Source of the DNA: Bacillota bacterium
Lineage (GTDB): Bacteria; Bacillota; Negativicutes; DSM-13327
Assembly: GCA_017889585.1 (NCBI GenBank)
Contig: JAGFZX010000006.1
Coordinates: forward strand, 1 to 64,000
Direction: 5' to 3'
DNA length: 64,000 nucleotides
The notes under the pieces are model-generated. The model ran no database searches, was not told where the DNA came from, and saw only the letters and a program-made list of their open reading frames with translations. Below, piece after piece: positions 18,193 through 27,687 of the stretch (positions are counted from its first letter, which is position 1; every line of letters begins with the position of its first letter). The translations under genes and the position numbers were made by a program.

Positions 18193-20628
18193 GTGAAAAA
18201 TATGACTGATGGAAACAGTGAGGCTAAGTTAAGCAACCTCACTATAAAAATAGGCGGGATGTCTTGTGCGGCCTGTGCTAATAGAATAGAGAAAGGGCTA
18301 TCATCTTTGAATGGGGTGGAAAAAGCGGGAGTTAATTTCGCAACAGAGAAAGCTTCTGTAACCTATAATAAAGCGCACATGAGTTTGAATGAGATAAGCC
18401 AAAAAATTGAAAAATTAGGATTTCAAGTCATCAAGGAAAAAATAGATTTAAAAATCACTGGTATGAGTTGTGCTGCCTGCTCAGGCCGTATTGAAAAGGC
18501 TTTAAATAAGCTTCCTGGTGTATACAATGCTGTAGTGAACCTGGCAATCGAAAAATCAACAGTTGAGTTTAACCCCGGTCAAATCAATATTGTTGATATA
18601 AAATCAAGAATCGAAAAGTTGGGATTTGGGGCACATGATGTAGCCAACAGTGCTGAAGGAGATATAGAAAAGGAAACCAGAAAAAATGAAGTCACTCAGC
18701 AACGATTTCGTTTGATCCTTTCTGCAGTATTCTCCTTTCCCCTTTTATTTGCCATGGTGCTACACATGATGGGGGTTAGGGGTACTATAACAGATCTATT
18801 AATGAATCCCTATTTCCAGTTCATCGCTGCAACCCCAGTTCAGTTTATTGCAGGATGGCAATTCTATCGGGGGGCATATCTTGCCCTTAGAAATGGGGGC
18901 GCTAATATGGATGTGTTAGTTGCCCTAGGAACGTCAGCCGCTTATTTTTATAGTGTCGTTAATATAATACGGAGAAATCATGACTTATATTTCGAAACAT
19001 CTGCTATTCTAATTACCCTTATTATATTAGGCAAACTATTAGAAGCGACTGCAAAAGGGCGTACGTCAGAAGCTATTAAAGCACTGATGGGGTTACAGGC
19101 TAAAATGGCAAGAGTCATTCGTAATGGACAGGAAATAGATATTCCTATTGAGACCGTATTAGTAGCAGATATTGTTGTGGTTAGGCCAGGGGAAAAGGTA
19201 CCGGTAGACGGTGTTATCACAGATGGTACATCAGCAGTAGATGAATCTATGCTTACAGGGGAAAGCCTACCGGTGGATAAAAAAATTGGCGATGAAGTGG
19301 TTGGTGCCACCATCAATAAGTTTGGCACGTTCAAATTTAGGGCAACCAAGGTGGGGAAAGATACTGCTTTGGCCCAAATTGTACGTATTGTAGAAGAAGC
19401 CCAAGGATCGAAGGCGCCCATTCAGCGCTTTGCCGATGTGGTTTCAGGATATTTCGTTCCTGCCGTTGTTACCCTTTCGGTATTGACCTTTCTTGCTTGG
19501 TACTTTATATTTGACCTTGGAAACTTTTCACGAGCATTAGTCAACTTTACAGCAGTGTTAGTAATTGCGTGTCCTTGCGCGTTAGGGTTAGCTACACCGA
19601 CCTCTATCATGGTTGGAACAGGAAAAGGCGCGGAAAATGGCATCTTGATTAAAGGTGCAGAACATCTTGAAAATGCCCATCGATTAACAACCATTGTCCT
19701 TGATAAAACTGGAACCATCACCAAGGGGCAGCCTGAAGTAACAGATATAATCACAACGGCAGATTTTTCTGATGATGAGATATTGGGTCTCATTGTGAGA
19801 GCCGAGAAAAACTCAGAGCATCCCTTGGCTCAGGCCATTGTTAAATATGGCCAAGGAAAAGGATTATCAATGGAGGACCCGGAAAGTTTTACTTCGATTC
19901 CTGGTCATGGTGTAGAAGTTAGGATTCATGGTCAACGAATTTTAGTAGGAACTCGTAAGCTAATGAGTGAAAACAACATTGAATTTGAAGCATTGATTCC
20001 TAAAATTGAAGGACTCGAGCAGCAGGGTAAGACTGTCATGCTGATGTCGGTCGACAAGCAAATGGCTGGATTGTTCGCGGTGGCTGATACTGTAAAGGAG
20101 AGTTCTGCTGAGGCGGTGGCCCAGCTTCAAAAGTTAGGTATTGAGGTATGGATGATAACTGGGGACAACGAACGTACGGCCCGAGCGATTGCGGCGAAAG
20201 TTGGTATTGATAAGGTTATGGCTGAGGTTTTACCTGAGTATAAGGCTGAAAAGGTTAAGACGCTAAAAAGAGAAGGAAAAGTGGTGGCAATGGTGGGTGA
20301 CGGCATTAACGATGCTCCCGCATTGGTAACTGCTGATGTCGGTTTTGCTATCGGAACAGGTACTGATGTTGCCATTGAAGCTGCCGATATTACGTTGATG
20401 AGCGGTGATCTGAAAGGTATTGTGGCAGCCATCAAGCTGAGTAAAGCGACCATGAGAAATATTAAGCAAAACTTATTTTGGGCACTTATCTATAATTCAC
20501 TAGGTATTCCCATTGCTGCGTCGGGATATTTATCCCCCGTAGTGGCTGGGGCAGCAATGGCTTTTAGTTCAGTATCTGTTGTAACAAATGCCCTGCGACT
20601 AAAAGGATTCAAACCCTATACTGAATAA
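18193..20628 (+). CDS. copA: Copper-translocating P1B-type ATPase, two HMA domains
   Basis: Two GMSCAAC motifs, [45 protein letters not shown]. Confidence 0.97.
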   Translation: MKNMTDGNSEAKLSNLTIKIGGMSCAACANRIEKGLSSLNGVEKAGVNFATEKASVTYNKAHMSLNEISQKIEKLGFQVIKEKIDLKITGMSCAACSGRIEKALNKLPGVYNAVVNLAIEKSTVEFNPGQINIVDIKSRIEKLGFGAHDVANSAEGDIEKETRKNEVTQQRFRLILSAVFSFPLLFAMVLHMMGVRGTITDLLMNPYFQFIAATPVQFIAGWQFYRGAYLALRNGGANMDVLVALGTSAAYFYSVVNIIRRNHDLYFETSAILITLIILGKLLEATAKGRTSEAIKALMGLQAKMARVIRNGQEIDIPIETVLVADIVVVRPGEKVPVDGVITDGTSAVDESMLTGESLPVDKKIGDEVVGATINKFGTFKFRATKVGKDTALAQIVRIVEEAQGSKAPIQRFADVVSGYFVPAVVTLSVLTFLAWYFIFDLGNFSRALVNFTAVLVIACPCALGLATPTSIMVGTGKGAENGILIKGAEHLENAHRLTTIVLDKTGTITKGQPEVTDIITTADFSDDEILGLIVRAEKNSEHPLAQAIVKYGQGKGLSMEDPESFTSIPGHGVEVRIHGQRILVGTRKLMSENNIEFEALIPKIEGLEQQGKTVMLMSVDKQMAGLFAVADTVKESSAEAVAQLQKLGIEVWMITGDNERTARAIAAKVGIDKVMAEVLPEYKAEKVKTLKREGKVVAMVGDGINDAPALVTADVGFAIGTGTDVAIEAADITLMSGDLKGIVAAIKLSKATMRNIKQNLFWALIYNSLGIPIAASGYLSPVVAGAAMAFSSVSVVTNALRLKGFKPYTE

Positions 20629-20670
20629 ATTTGATATCACTCGACAGGTGTAAAAGAAGGTGTAAAAAAT

Positions 20671-21351
20671 ATGCAGGCACGTAGTAAACGGATTTTTGTC
20701 ATAGGTTTCTTATTTATGGTGGTTATGGCAAGTTTCATTTTCTATAGCAACCAACGTATTTTGGACGTTGGGTCAAGCTATATTCTGAGTGCTGATGAGG
20801 TGCCGCAGAGTGAAGCGATATTGGTTCTAGGGGCATATGTTTCACCGGATGGAAAAACATCTCAGATGCTTGATAAACGATTACAGGTTGGGTATGATCT
20901 TTATAAGAAAGGTAAGGCCAGTAAAATTATTGTAAGTGGTGACCACGGTCGTAAGGATTATGACGAGGTTAATGTAATGAAAAAGTTTTTTATGGATAAA
21001 GATGTTCCTCCTGAAGCAGTTTTTATGGATCACGCTGGTTTTACGACCTATGATAGTATGTATAGGGCTAGGACTATATTTAAGGTAAATAAAATGATTG
21101 TAGTTACTCAAGAATTTCACTTACCACGGACTATTTTCATTGCTAGAGAATTGGGAGTTGAGGCGTGGGGAGTTGTAGCTGGCAATGGGAACTACAGTGA
21201 TTTGGTAATGTTAAAAAATTACCTGCGCGAAACAATCGCTAGAAGCAAGGCTTTTATTGCAACACTTATAAAACCCTATCCTACATTTTTAGGTGAAACG
21301 ATACCAGTAACTGGTGATGGCAGAATCACTGATGATAAGCCCCCTAAATAA
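20671..21351 (+). CDS. YdcF/SanA family (DUF218) protein
   Basis: EAILVLGAYVSPDGKTSQMLDKRLQVGYDLYKKGKASKIIVSGDHG. Confidence 0.88.
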   Translation: MQARSKRIFVIGFLFMVVMASFIFYSNQRILDVGSSYILSADEVPQSEAILVLGAYVSPDGKTSQMLDKRLQVGYDLYKKGKASKIIVSGDHGRKDYDEVNVMKKFFMDKDVPPEAVFMDHAGFTTYDSMYRARTIFKVNKMIVVTQEFHLPRTIFIARELGVEAWGVVAGNGNYSDLVMLKNYLRETIARSKAFIATLIKPYPTFLGETIPVTGDGRITDDKPPK

Positions 21352-21395
21352 GAAAATGCTATGAACCTACATTTAGGTTCATAGCATTTTCTTAC
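21349..21395 (+). terminator. Rho-independent terminator
   Basis: TAAGAAAATGCTATGAACCTA CATT TAGGTTCATAGCATTTTCTTA, 21-bp perfect stem. Confidence 0.8.
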
Positions 21396-21508
21396 GTAAA
21401 CGGACACAAGGCGTGGTTGTGTCCTGTGCTAAGAGGGTAATATACAGGAGATCTAATTAGGGGAAAAAATTGTAAAATGTATTGACAGAATAGCAGAGAT
21501 TGTATTAT

Positions 21509-21536
21509 AGTTTGGTTAACGATTGTTAACCAAACT
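21509..21536. promoter_or_regulatory. Palindromic operator, probably for the TetR regulator at 22445
   Basis: AGTTTGGTTAAC GATT GTTAACCAAACT (12-bp arms) just downstream of TTGACA-N17-TTATAG. Confidence 0.75.
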
Positions 21537-21548
21537 GGAGGGCTTGAA

Positions 21549-22337
21549 ATGTTAAAATTTGTTGCCGAAGTTATAAGTTGTAAAGCCTACCATTTACGAA
21601 TTGCTTGTCTTGCCGGGGTAATTCTGGCTGCGGTTTGTATCGTGGCAAATTTAACCGCTATTCCTCAAGATCTTAGTTATCATAGTTTTTCTGATGCCAA
21701 GATGCGATGGGGGATTGAGAATGGGAGTAATGTAATTTCCAATGTTAGTTTTATTATTGCTGGCCTTGTAGGTTTAATACGTACTAAGTACTGCCCTTTG
21801 TCACAGATGACTTTTATGTGGAGGTTTTTCTTTTGTTCAATTGCATTTGTTGGACTTGGATCAGCATATTATCACTGGCAACCATCTAACAATACTTTAT
21901 TTTGGGATCGGCTGCCAATGACCGTAGGATTTGCTTCATTAACAGCATGTGTGTGTGCACAGCGTTTTAGCGTTCGAGTAGGAGGTTTGGTATTTGGTCC
22001 ATTAGTGTTAAGCGGTGTATATAGTGTATTGTATTGGTTGATTACAGAACAAGCAGGAGCAGGGGATCTGCGCCCTTATGTATTAGTGCAGTATCTTCCA
22101 ATTCTTCTAGTGCCCCTGATCATTATTCTTTTTCCGAAAAAATTCGAAGGGGATCAATATTATTGGATCTTGCTAAGTAGTTACATAATTGCCAAAGGAT
22201 TTGAAATGCAGGATAACCAAATCTTTGAAATGACTCATCACGTTATTAGCGGACATACTTTAAAGCACTTAATAGCTGGGGTTGGTATCTTGATGTTCCG
22301 TGCAGATCGAATTGAGAATGAAATGTTATGGAAATAG
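21549..22337 (+). CDS. Ceramidase-like (CREST superfamily) membrane protein
   Basis: Multi-TM with NVISNVSFIIAG and GSAYYHWQPSNNTLFWDRLPMT. Confidence 0.75.
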   Translation: MLKFVAEVISCKAYHLRIACLAGVILAAVCIVANLTAIPQDLSYHSFSDAKMRWGIENGSNVISNVSFIIAGLVGLIRTKYCPLSQMTFMWRFFFCSIAFVGLGSAYYHWQPSNNTLFWDRLPMTVGFASLTACVCAQRFSVRVGGLVFGPLVLSGVYSVLYWLITEQAGAGDLRPYVLVQYLPILLVPLIIILFPKKFEGDQYYWILLSSYIIAKGFEMQDNQIFEMTHHVISGHTLKHLIAGVGILMFRADRIENEMLWK

Positions 22338-22412
22338 AAGTGATTGCTGCTGGTTTTAAAACTGAGTGGGGAAATATCCTTGACAAGATGATTTCTAATA
22401 ACATACCATTGA

Positions 22413-22428
22413 GTTAACTTTTGTTAAC
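22413..22428. promoter_or_regulatory. Second GTTAAC-N4-GTTAAC operator
   Basis: GTTAAC TTTT GTTAAC downstream of a TTGACA box; same half-site and spacing as 21515-21530. Confidence 0.7.
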
Positions 22429-22444
22429 TTATGGAGGAGAAATA

Positions 22445-23017
22445 ATGGAACAACTATTTGTACATGACGGGAAAAAAGGCGCTATTTTGAAAACTAGTTT
22501 GGAATTGTTTGCTTCTAAGGGCTATAATGCTGTATCTGTGCGGGATATTGCCAAGGCTGCCGGGGTATCGGAAGCGGCGTTGTATAAGCATTTCAAAGGC
22601 AAAGAGGATATGGCTCTTTATATATTTAGTGCCATTATTAGTGAGTATACTAGGCAGCTAGAGCAGGTTGATTCCATGGATGATGAGGCCGTGAACAAGC
22701 TTTGTCATATTGTTGCAGTCACTTATGATTTATATCGCCAGTATCCCAATGAAATTCGATTTGCACTGCTGTCCCAGTATTTTTTGTGGGATATGGTGGC
22801 AGAGGAAATAAAGCCTCATTTCCTTATTCGAAAAATCATTAATGAGGGTATGGATCATGGGAATATACCACGTCAAGAGGTATATCTTTGGATTAGTATA
22901 TATACAGGAATCATGTTGCAACCCTTAGCCCAGTATCCGTATTTTTATGATGTATTGCCTGAATTCGACATATTGAAGACCAAAGTTATTTTCTTAGTAC
23001 GTAAGCTTTTTGGCTAA
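22445..23017 (+). CDS. TetR/AcrR-family regulator
   Basis: LELFASKGYNAVSVRDIAKAAGVSEAALYKHFKGKEDM. Confidence 0.95.
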   Translation: MEQLFVHDGKKGAILKTSLELFASKGYNAVSVRDIAKAAGVSEAALYKHFKGKEDMALYIFSAIISEYTRQLEQVDSMDDEAVNKLCHIVAVTYDLYRQYPNEIRFALLSQYFLWDMVAEEIKPHFLIRKIINEGMDHGNIPRQEVYLWISIYTGIMLQPLAQYPYFYDVLPEFDILKTKVIFLVRKLFG

Positions 23018-23032
23018 AAAAGGAGGATCGGT

Positions 23033-25144
23033 ATGAGAACTTTACTAAGATGGTTATTGAAATTATTATTTAAACCCCAGGTAGTTGGCAGGGAAAAACT
23101 TTCTTTCGAGGGGCCATCCATTGTATTGCCGAATCATGTTTCATTCCTTGATGCTATTTTTTTATATGCTTATTTACCAAGTGGTACTTGTTTTGTTGTA
23201 AATACAGCCATTGCGCGAAAAATCCGTTTTATCTTGAGGTGGGTCAATCATATTACAGTTGATCCCCTTAATCCTTATTCATTGAAAAAAATCATTGGTG
23301 TTGTGAAGAGCGGTACACCAGTGGTGTTATTCCCCGAAGGTCGTATTACTTATACTGGTAATTTGATGAAAATTTATAGTGGGGTAGGCTTAATTGCCCT
23401 TAAAACAGCAGCGAATCTATATCCGGTGATTTTCCTTGGTCCAGAACGCTCGAAAGTGTCTAGAATTCAAGATAAGGTAAAGCCCCGGTGGTTCCCCACG
23501 GTACATATCTATATTGATCAGAAAAGGAAACTTGCAGTATCTAACACCCAGAATGTCCGGCAACAAAAACAAGAAAGCAGTGACAAAATTCTTGATATGC
23601 TGCAACAAGGGATGTTTAAGGCTCGGCAGGAACAAGAACGGCGCGTTAATTTATTTGACAAATTGTTAGATGCCAAGCAGGTACATGGCAGTAGTAAGAT
23701 TATGGCGGAGGATATTAATGGCACCATCACCTACTGTCGAGGCATTATTGGGAGTTATATTTTGGCAAGGAAGTTGCGCCCCTTACTCATCCAGCAGGAC
23801 AACATCGGTGTGTTGCTTCCGAATTCAATTGGTCATCTGATTACCTTATTTGCCTTATTTTATCTTGGCAAGACACCAGCGATTCTCAACTTTAGTGCTG
23901 GCGGCGAAAATAATCTTGATTGTAGTGAGACGGCAGGTGTTAAAGTCATTCTGACCTCCCGCGTATTCATTGAAAAGGGGCATTTTGAAGAACTTGTAGC
24001 TAGACTTAGGGTTAAGTTCCAGATTATCTATTTGGAAGACTTAAAAGCACAGATGAACTGGGGTGACAAAATCAGCGGCTTGATAAAATATCTGAGGGGG
24101 GCTGAATCGGCAGGTGAGGCTGGTGTTATTCTATTTACGAGTGGTAGTGAGAGCAAGCCCAAAGGTGTGCTCTTGCGGCAAGTGAACATTATTTCTAATA
24201 TTAATCAAATTTCTAGTATTATAGACTATACCCACCGCGATAAGATGCTTAATGCATTACCCATGTTTCATTCCTTTGGTCTTACAGCTGGCACTTTGCT
24301 TCCAGTGTTGAGCGGTGTTGAAGTTTTTTTGTATCCATCGCCGCTGCATTATAAAATTGTTCCAGAGATTGCTTATGACCGAAATGCCACTTTGTTATTA
24401 GGTACGCCTACCTTCCTTCACGGCTATGCTAAATGTGCTCATCATTATGACTTTTATAGTCTGCGTTATGTATTGGCTGGTGGAGAAAAATTGAAGGACG
24501 AAGTAAGGCAAATTTGGCAAGAAAAATTCGGTATTCGTATTTTTGAGGGCTATGGTACGACGGAAACGGCACCAGTTTTGAGTTTAAATACGCCTTTATT
24601 TAATCGGGTTGGCACAGTGGGGAGATTCCTCCCGGGCATTGAGTGGCGTACTGAAAAAGTACCTGGTATTGAGGAGGGGGGCAATCTCTTTGTCAAAGGA
24701 CCCAATGTCATGGCCGGTTATCTGCTATATGGTAAAGGCTTTGTACTAGCGCCTGAGTGGTATGATTGCGGTGATGTAGTGAGTATTGATCAGCAAGGTT
24801 TTATCAGCATTCGCTCCAGATTGAAACGCTTTGCTAAAGTATCAGGGGAAATGGTTAGCTTAGATGCAGTGGAAAGGACTGCTGAGAAATGTTTTGGCAG
24901 TAACCGCAATGCTGCTATTAATCTTCCTGATCAGAGAAAGGGAGAAAAAATTGTGTTATATACTATGGAGAAAAATGCCTCTAAGCAAATGCTGCGGGAA
25001 TTTATGAGCCAAACGAAGCAGAGTATGTTAGCTATGCCTGGTGAAGTTTTCATAGTCGATAAATTACCCCTCTTGGGCAGCGGCAAAACAGACTATGTTA
25101 CACTCAAGGCGATGGCTCTTGACGGGGTGAAAAAAAATGGGTAG
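23033..25144 (+). CDS. aas: Bifunctional acyltransferase / AMP-dependent acyl-ACP synthetase (Aas-like)
   Basis: NHVSFLD and FPEGRITYTG acyltransferase motifs plus FTSGSESKPKGV and YGTTETAPV AMP-binding motifs. Confidence 0.92.
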   Translation: MRTLLRWLLKLLFKPQVVGREKLSFEGPSIVLPNHVSFLDAIFLYAYLPSGTCFVVNTAIARKIRFILRWVNHITVDPLNPYSLKKIIGVVKSGTPVVLFPEGRITYTGNLMKIYSGVGLIALKTAANLYPVIFLGPERSKVSRIQDKVKPRWFPTVHIYIDQKRKLAVSNTQNVRQQKQESSDKILDMLQQGMFKARQEQERRVNLFDKLLDAKQVHGSSKIMAEDINGTITYCRGIIGSYILARKLRPLLIQQDNIGVLLPNSIGHLITLFALFYLGKTPAILNFSAGGENNLDCSETAGVKVILTSRVFIEKGHFEELVARLRVKFQIIYLEDLKAQMNWGDKISGLIKYLRGAESAGEAGVILFTSGSESKPKGVLLRQVNIISNINQISSIIDYTHRDKMLNALPMFHSFGLTAGTLLPVLSGVEVFLYPSPLHYKIVPEIAYDRNATLLLGTPTFLHGYAKCAHHYDFYSLRYVLAGGEKLKDEVRQIWQEKFGIRIFEGYGTTETAPVLSLNTPLFNRVGTVGRFLPGIEWRTEKVPGIEEGGNLFVKGPNVMAGYLLYGKGFVLAPEWYDCGDVVSIDQQGFISIRSRLKRFAKVSGEMVSLDAVERTAEKCFGSNRNAAINLPDQRKGEKIVLYTMEKNASKQMLREFMSQTKQSMLAMPGEVFIVDKLPLLGSGKTDYVTLKAMALDGVKKNG

Positions 25145-26312
25145 GTTGTCACCATTAGGGGCGCTGTTTACTGCTCAGTTTTTATCGGCCTTTGTTGATA
25201 ATATGATTTTATTTATTGCCCTAGGAATTATAAAACGAGATGCTTATCCTGACTATTATTTACCATTTGTGCAGAGTACTTTTCTGGCTTCCTATATTCT
25301 GTTATCACCATGGGTTGGACGAGTTGCTGACAAAAAGCCGAAGGCCAAGGTGCTTATTATAGGTAATTTAGTTAAAACAATCGGCGTATTAATGTTACTC
25401 GTTGGTTTTGATCCAGCTCTAAGTTATGGGATAGTGGGGATTGGCGCAGTCATCTATAGCCCAGCGAAATATGGCATCTTGCCATTTCTCACTCGGGGTG
25501 ATGATGAGCTATTGCGCGCTAACTCTGGTTTGGAAAGTTATACTATCGTTGCCATTCTCCTCGGATCGGTGGTGGGAGGGGTTCTATCTGATTTATCCAT
25601 TACCCTAGCCCTCCTTATCTCACTGCTGTTATATTGTACATCGATTGGTGTCAATACTATGATCCCCCAAGACCCAGGCAATCGATCCATTACTTATAAG
25701 AACTCCATCCGTGAATTTTTTTCTGATATCGCAATTTTGCTTAAAAATCCCCAAAGTCATTACTCCCTGATTGGTACAGGATCATTTTGGCTGGTTTCTG
25801 CCGCTCTACGGATGATTATTTTTGCTTGGGCACCCCTTACTTTAGGTATCACTAGCGGTACTTCGATTAGTATGATTATTGCTGTTACTGGAGTAGGGAT
25901 TGCCATTGGTGCGCTGGTGACGCCATATCTGATTAGCATTAAGACTTACAGGCGTACGATTTGGTTTGGCTATGTTATGGCAGGGTGTATAATGATTTTC
26001 CTTGTGATTAGTAGTCTAGAGGTAGCTATTGCTTTCTTATTACTCATTGGGATGATGGGAGGTATCTATATTGTACCGATGAATACTTGTCTGCAGCAGG
26101 TCGGTCATCGTACTGTTGGCGAGGGGAAAACCATAGCCGTCCAAAATTTTGTAGAAAATGGTTTTATGTTTTTAGGAGTAGTTATATATACCCTTGGGAC
26201 TAAAAATGGAGTGAGCACCCATATCTCTATCGGTGCTACGGGAATAACACTTTTGCTGCTTGTTAGTTATATGTATATATACATTAGAAATAAAGATTAC
26301 AGTATTAGGTAA
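25137..26312 (+). CDS. lplT: MFS lysophospholipid transporter (LplT-like)
   Basis: MFS protein overlapping the 3' end of aas; AQFLSAFVDNMILFIAL; conserved Aas-LplT pairing. Confidence 0.88.
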   Translation: MGRLSPLGALFTAQFLSAFVDNMILFIALGIIKRDAYPDYYLPFVQSTFLASYILLSPWVGRVADKKPKAKVLIIGNLVKTIGVLMLLVGFDPALSYGIVGIGAVIYSPAKYGILPFLTRGDDELLRANSGLESYTIVAILLGSVVGGVLSDLSITLALLISLLLYCTSIGVNTMIPQDPGNRSITYKNSIREFFSDIAILLKNPQSHYSLIGTGSFWLVSAALRMIIFAWAPLTLGITSGTSISMIIAVTGVGIAIGALVTPYLISIKTYRRTIWFGYVMAGCIMIFLVISSLEVAIAFLLLIGMMGGIYIVPMNTCLQQVGHRTVGEGKTIAVQNFVENGFMFLGVVIYTLGTKNGVSTHISIGATGITLLLLVSYMYIYIRNKDYSIR

Positions 26313-26419
26313 TTATAGTAACAGAAATCAACTAAATCTGTCTGAATAGGGCGATTTTCTTTTGCAGGAATTTATTATCTTTTGCCGAAGTCTTTAAAAA
26401 AAATAGAGGAGGCGTTAGT

Positions 26420-26605
26420 ATGGCTGGGGCCCCGATTATTTGGATAAATGGTGACAAGAGTGAACAAATAGTATATTTCAATAATGAATATGTCTTGATA
26501 ACAATAACCGACATGAAAAAAATATCCCTTGGAGAAACCTTGGAGGCGGCGAAAGAAAAGTTAAAAGAGATTGGCAGATATGATATCTATAAACAGCTAA
26601 ACTAA
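26420..26605 (+). CDS. Small conserved protein (61 aa), copy 1
   Basis: RBS gaggaggcg; near-identical paralogue at 40723-40908 with shared flanks. Confidence 0.75.
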   Translation: MAGAPIIWINGDKSEQIVYFNNEYVLITITDMKKISLGETLEAAKEKLKEIGRYDIYKQLN

Positions 26606-26623
26606 GTATCATCTAAAAGTTAT

Positions 26624-26645
26624 GCGTCCTGCGGGGCGCTTTTCT
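26624..26645 (+). terminator. Terminator of small gene copy 1
   Basis: GCGTCCTGCGGGGCGCTTTTCTT. Confidence 0.6.
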
Positions 26646-26929
26646 TATGTATTAAAAAGTAATAGTTAACGACGTTCATAACAAATTGTAGTTTTCCCTA
26701 GTTATTTATTAAATGTAAAGTATGTTATGCTGGTTATCAATTGTTACATGTATTGGTTAAATATGGTAGCTATGCTTCGGAATATTGTTTTGAAAGGGCG
26801 GGAGCATGGCTAAAGAAGATGCAACAAATCATAAACGGAAGACCCCCAAAACTTATAGATAAGTTAGGAAGTCTTCCTTGAATTAGTAATCAATTAGAAG
26901 TTTCAATTAAATTAAGTGGTAATATTTTT

Positions 26930-27370
26930 TTAAAACCAATGTCGGTGGAAGAAAAATGGAGAGAATGGGAATATGGGGAAGAATGGGAAAAACCCGAATC
27001 TATGTCTGCCAAATCCACCAAATCTACGTCTGCCAAATCCGCTGAACCCACCGAATCTACCGAATCCAGGCCTACCAAATACTTCGGCTTGAGGTGGATC
27101 GTCCATTGGATCATTCATTGAGTGTTCCATAAAAGTAGCCTCTGATGGTGCACCGCACATTGTGCATCTGTGATGTTGATGAATATTATATTCGTGTCCA
27201 CAGTAAGAACATACTTTGCAAATCTCGTAAGAACAGTTTTGATAAATTTTGTGTTTCGTGGTATGGGTTCCAATGCATCTTCTCTCACATATAGGCATAG
27301 GCTCACAATTTATCATAGAATTGCATTTAGGCATACAGCCACATTTTGATCTATAGGACTCCATCATCAT
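26930..27370 (-). CDS. Cys-rich protein with Gly/Phe/Arg-rich tail
   Basis: RBS ttggaggc before ATG; several CxxC/CxC motifs then FGRPGFGRFGGFSGFGRRRFGGFGRHRFG. Confidence 0.65.
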   Translation of the reverse strand: MMMESYRSKCGCMPKCNSMINCEPMPICERRCIGTHTTKHKIYQNCSYEICKVCSYCGHEYNIHQHHRCTMCGAPSEATFMEHSMNDPMDDPPQAEVFGRPGFGRFGGFSGFGRRRFGGFGRHRFGFFPFFPIFPFSPFFFHRHWF

Positions 27371-27687
27371 GCCTCCAATAAATTTAATAATATAAGTTTG
27401 ATATATTTTATGTATAGTTTTAGAGATATGTTACGTTAATTGTTTATTTAAATTTCTGAGTAATACATGTGTAAGTGAGATACTTTAATATTCGGTATGG
27501 ATGGTTTCTCTATAATTGTTAAACAGTTAAGTCAAATTTAACAATTATTTAAGCCTGTCCCCCGGATTACATCCTTCGGTGTCAATATAAGGAAAAATAA
27601 TACAGGATTTTAACTATAATTGTCGAAATTTATCTTTATGAATAATCTTATACTGATTAAGAGTCTTTGGCCGAACGGGGGATTAAT

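Noticed and set aside
18978-20469. Minus-strand ORFs of 147, 123, 108 and 68 aa
   Set aside because: Antisense to copA; explained by codon bias of the sense gene
26800-26863. Mini-ORF MAKEDATNHKRKTPKTYR
   Set aside because: 18 codons only; has an RBS-like gggcgggag but no other support
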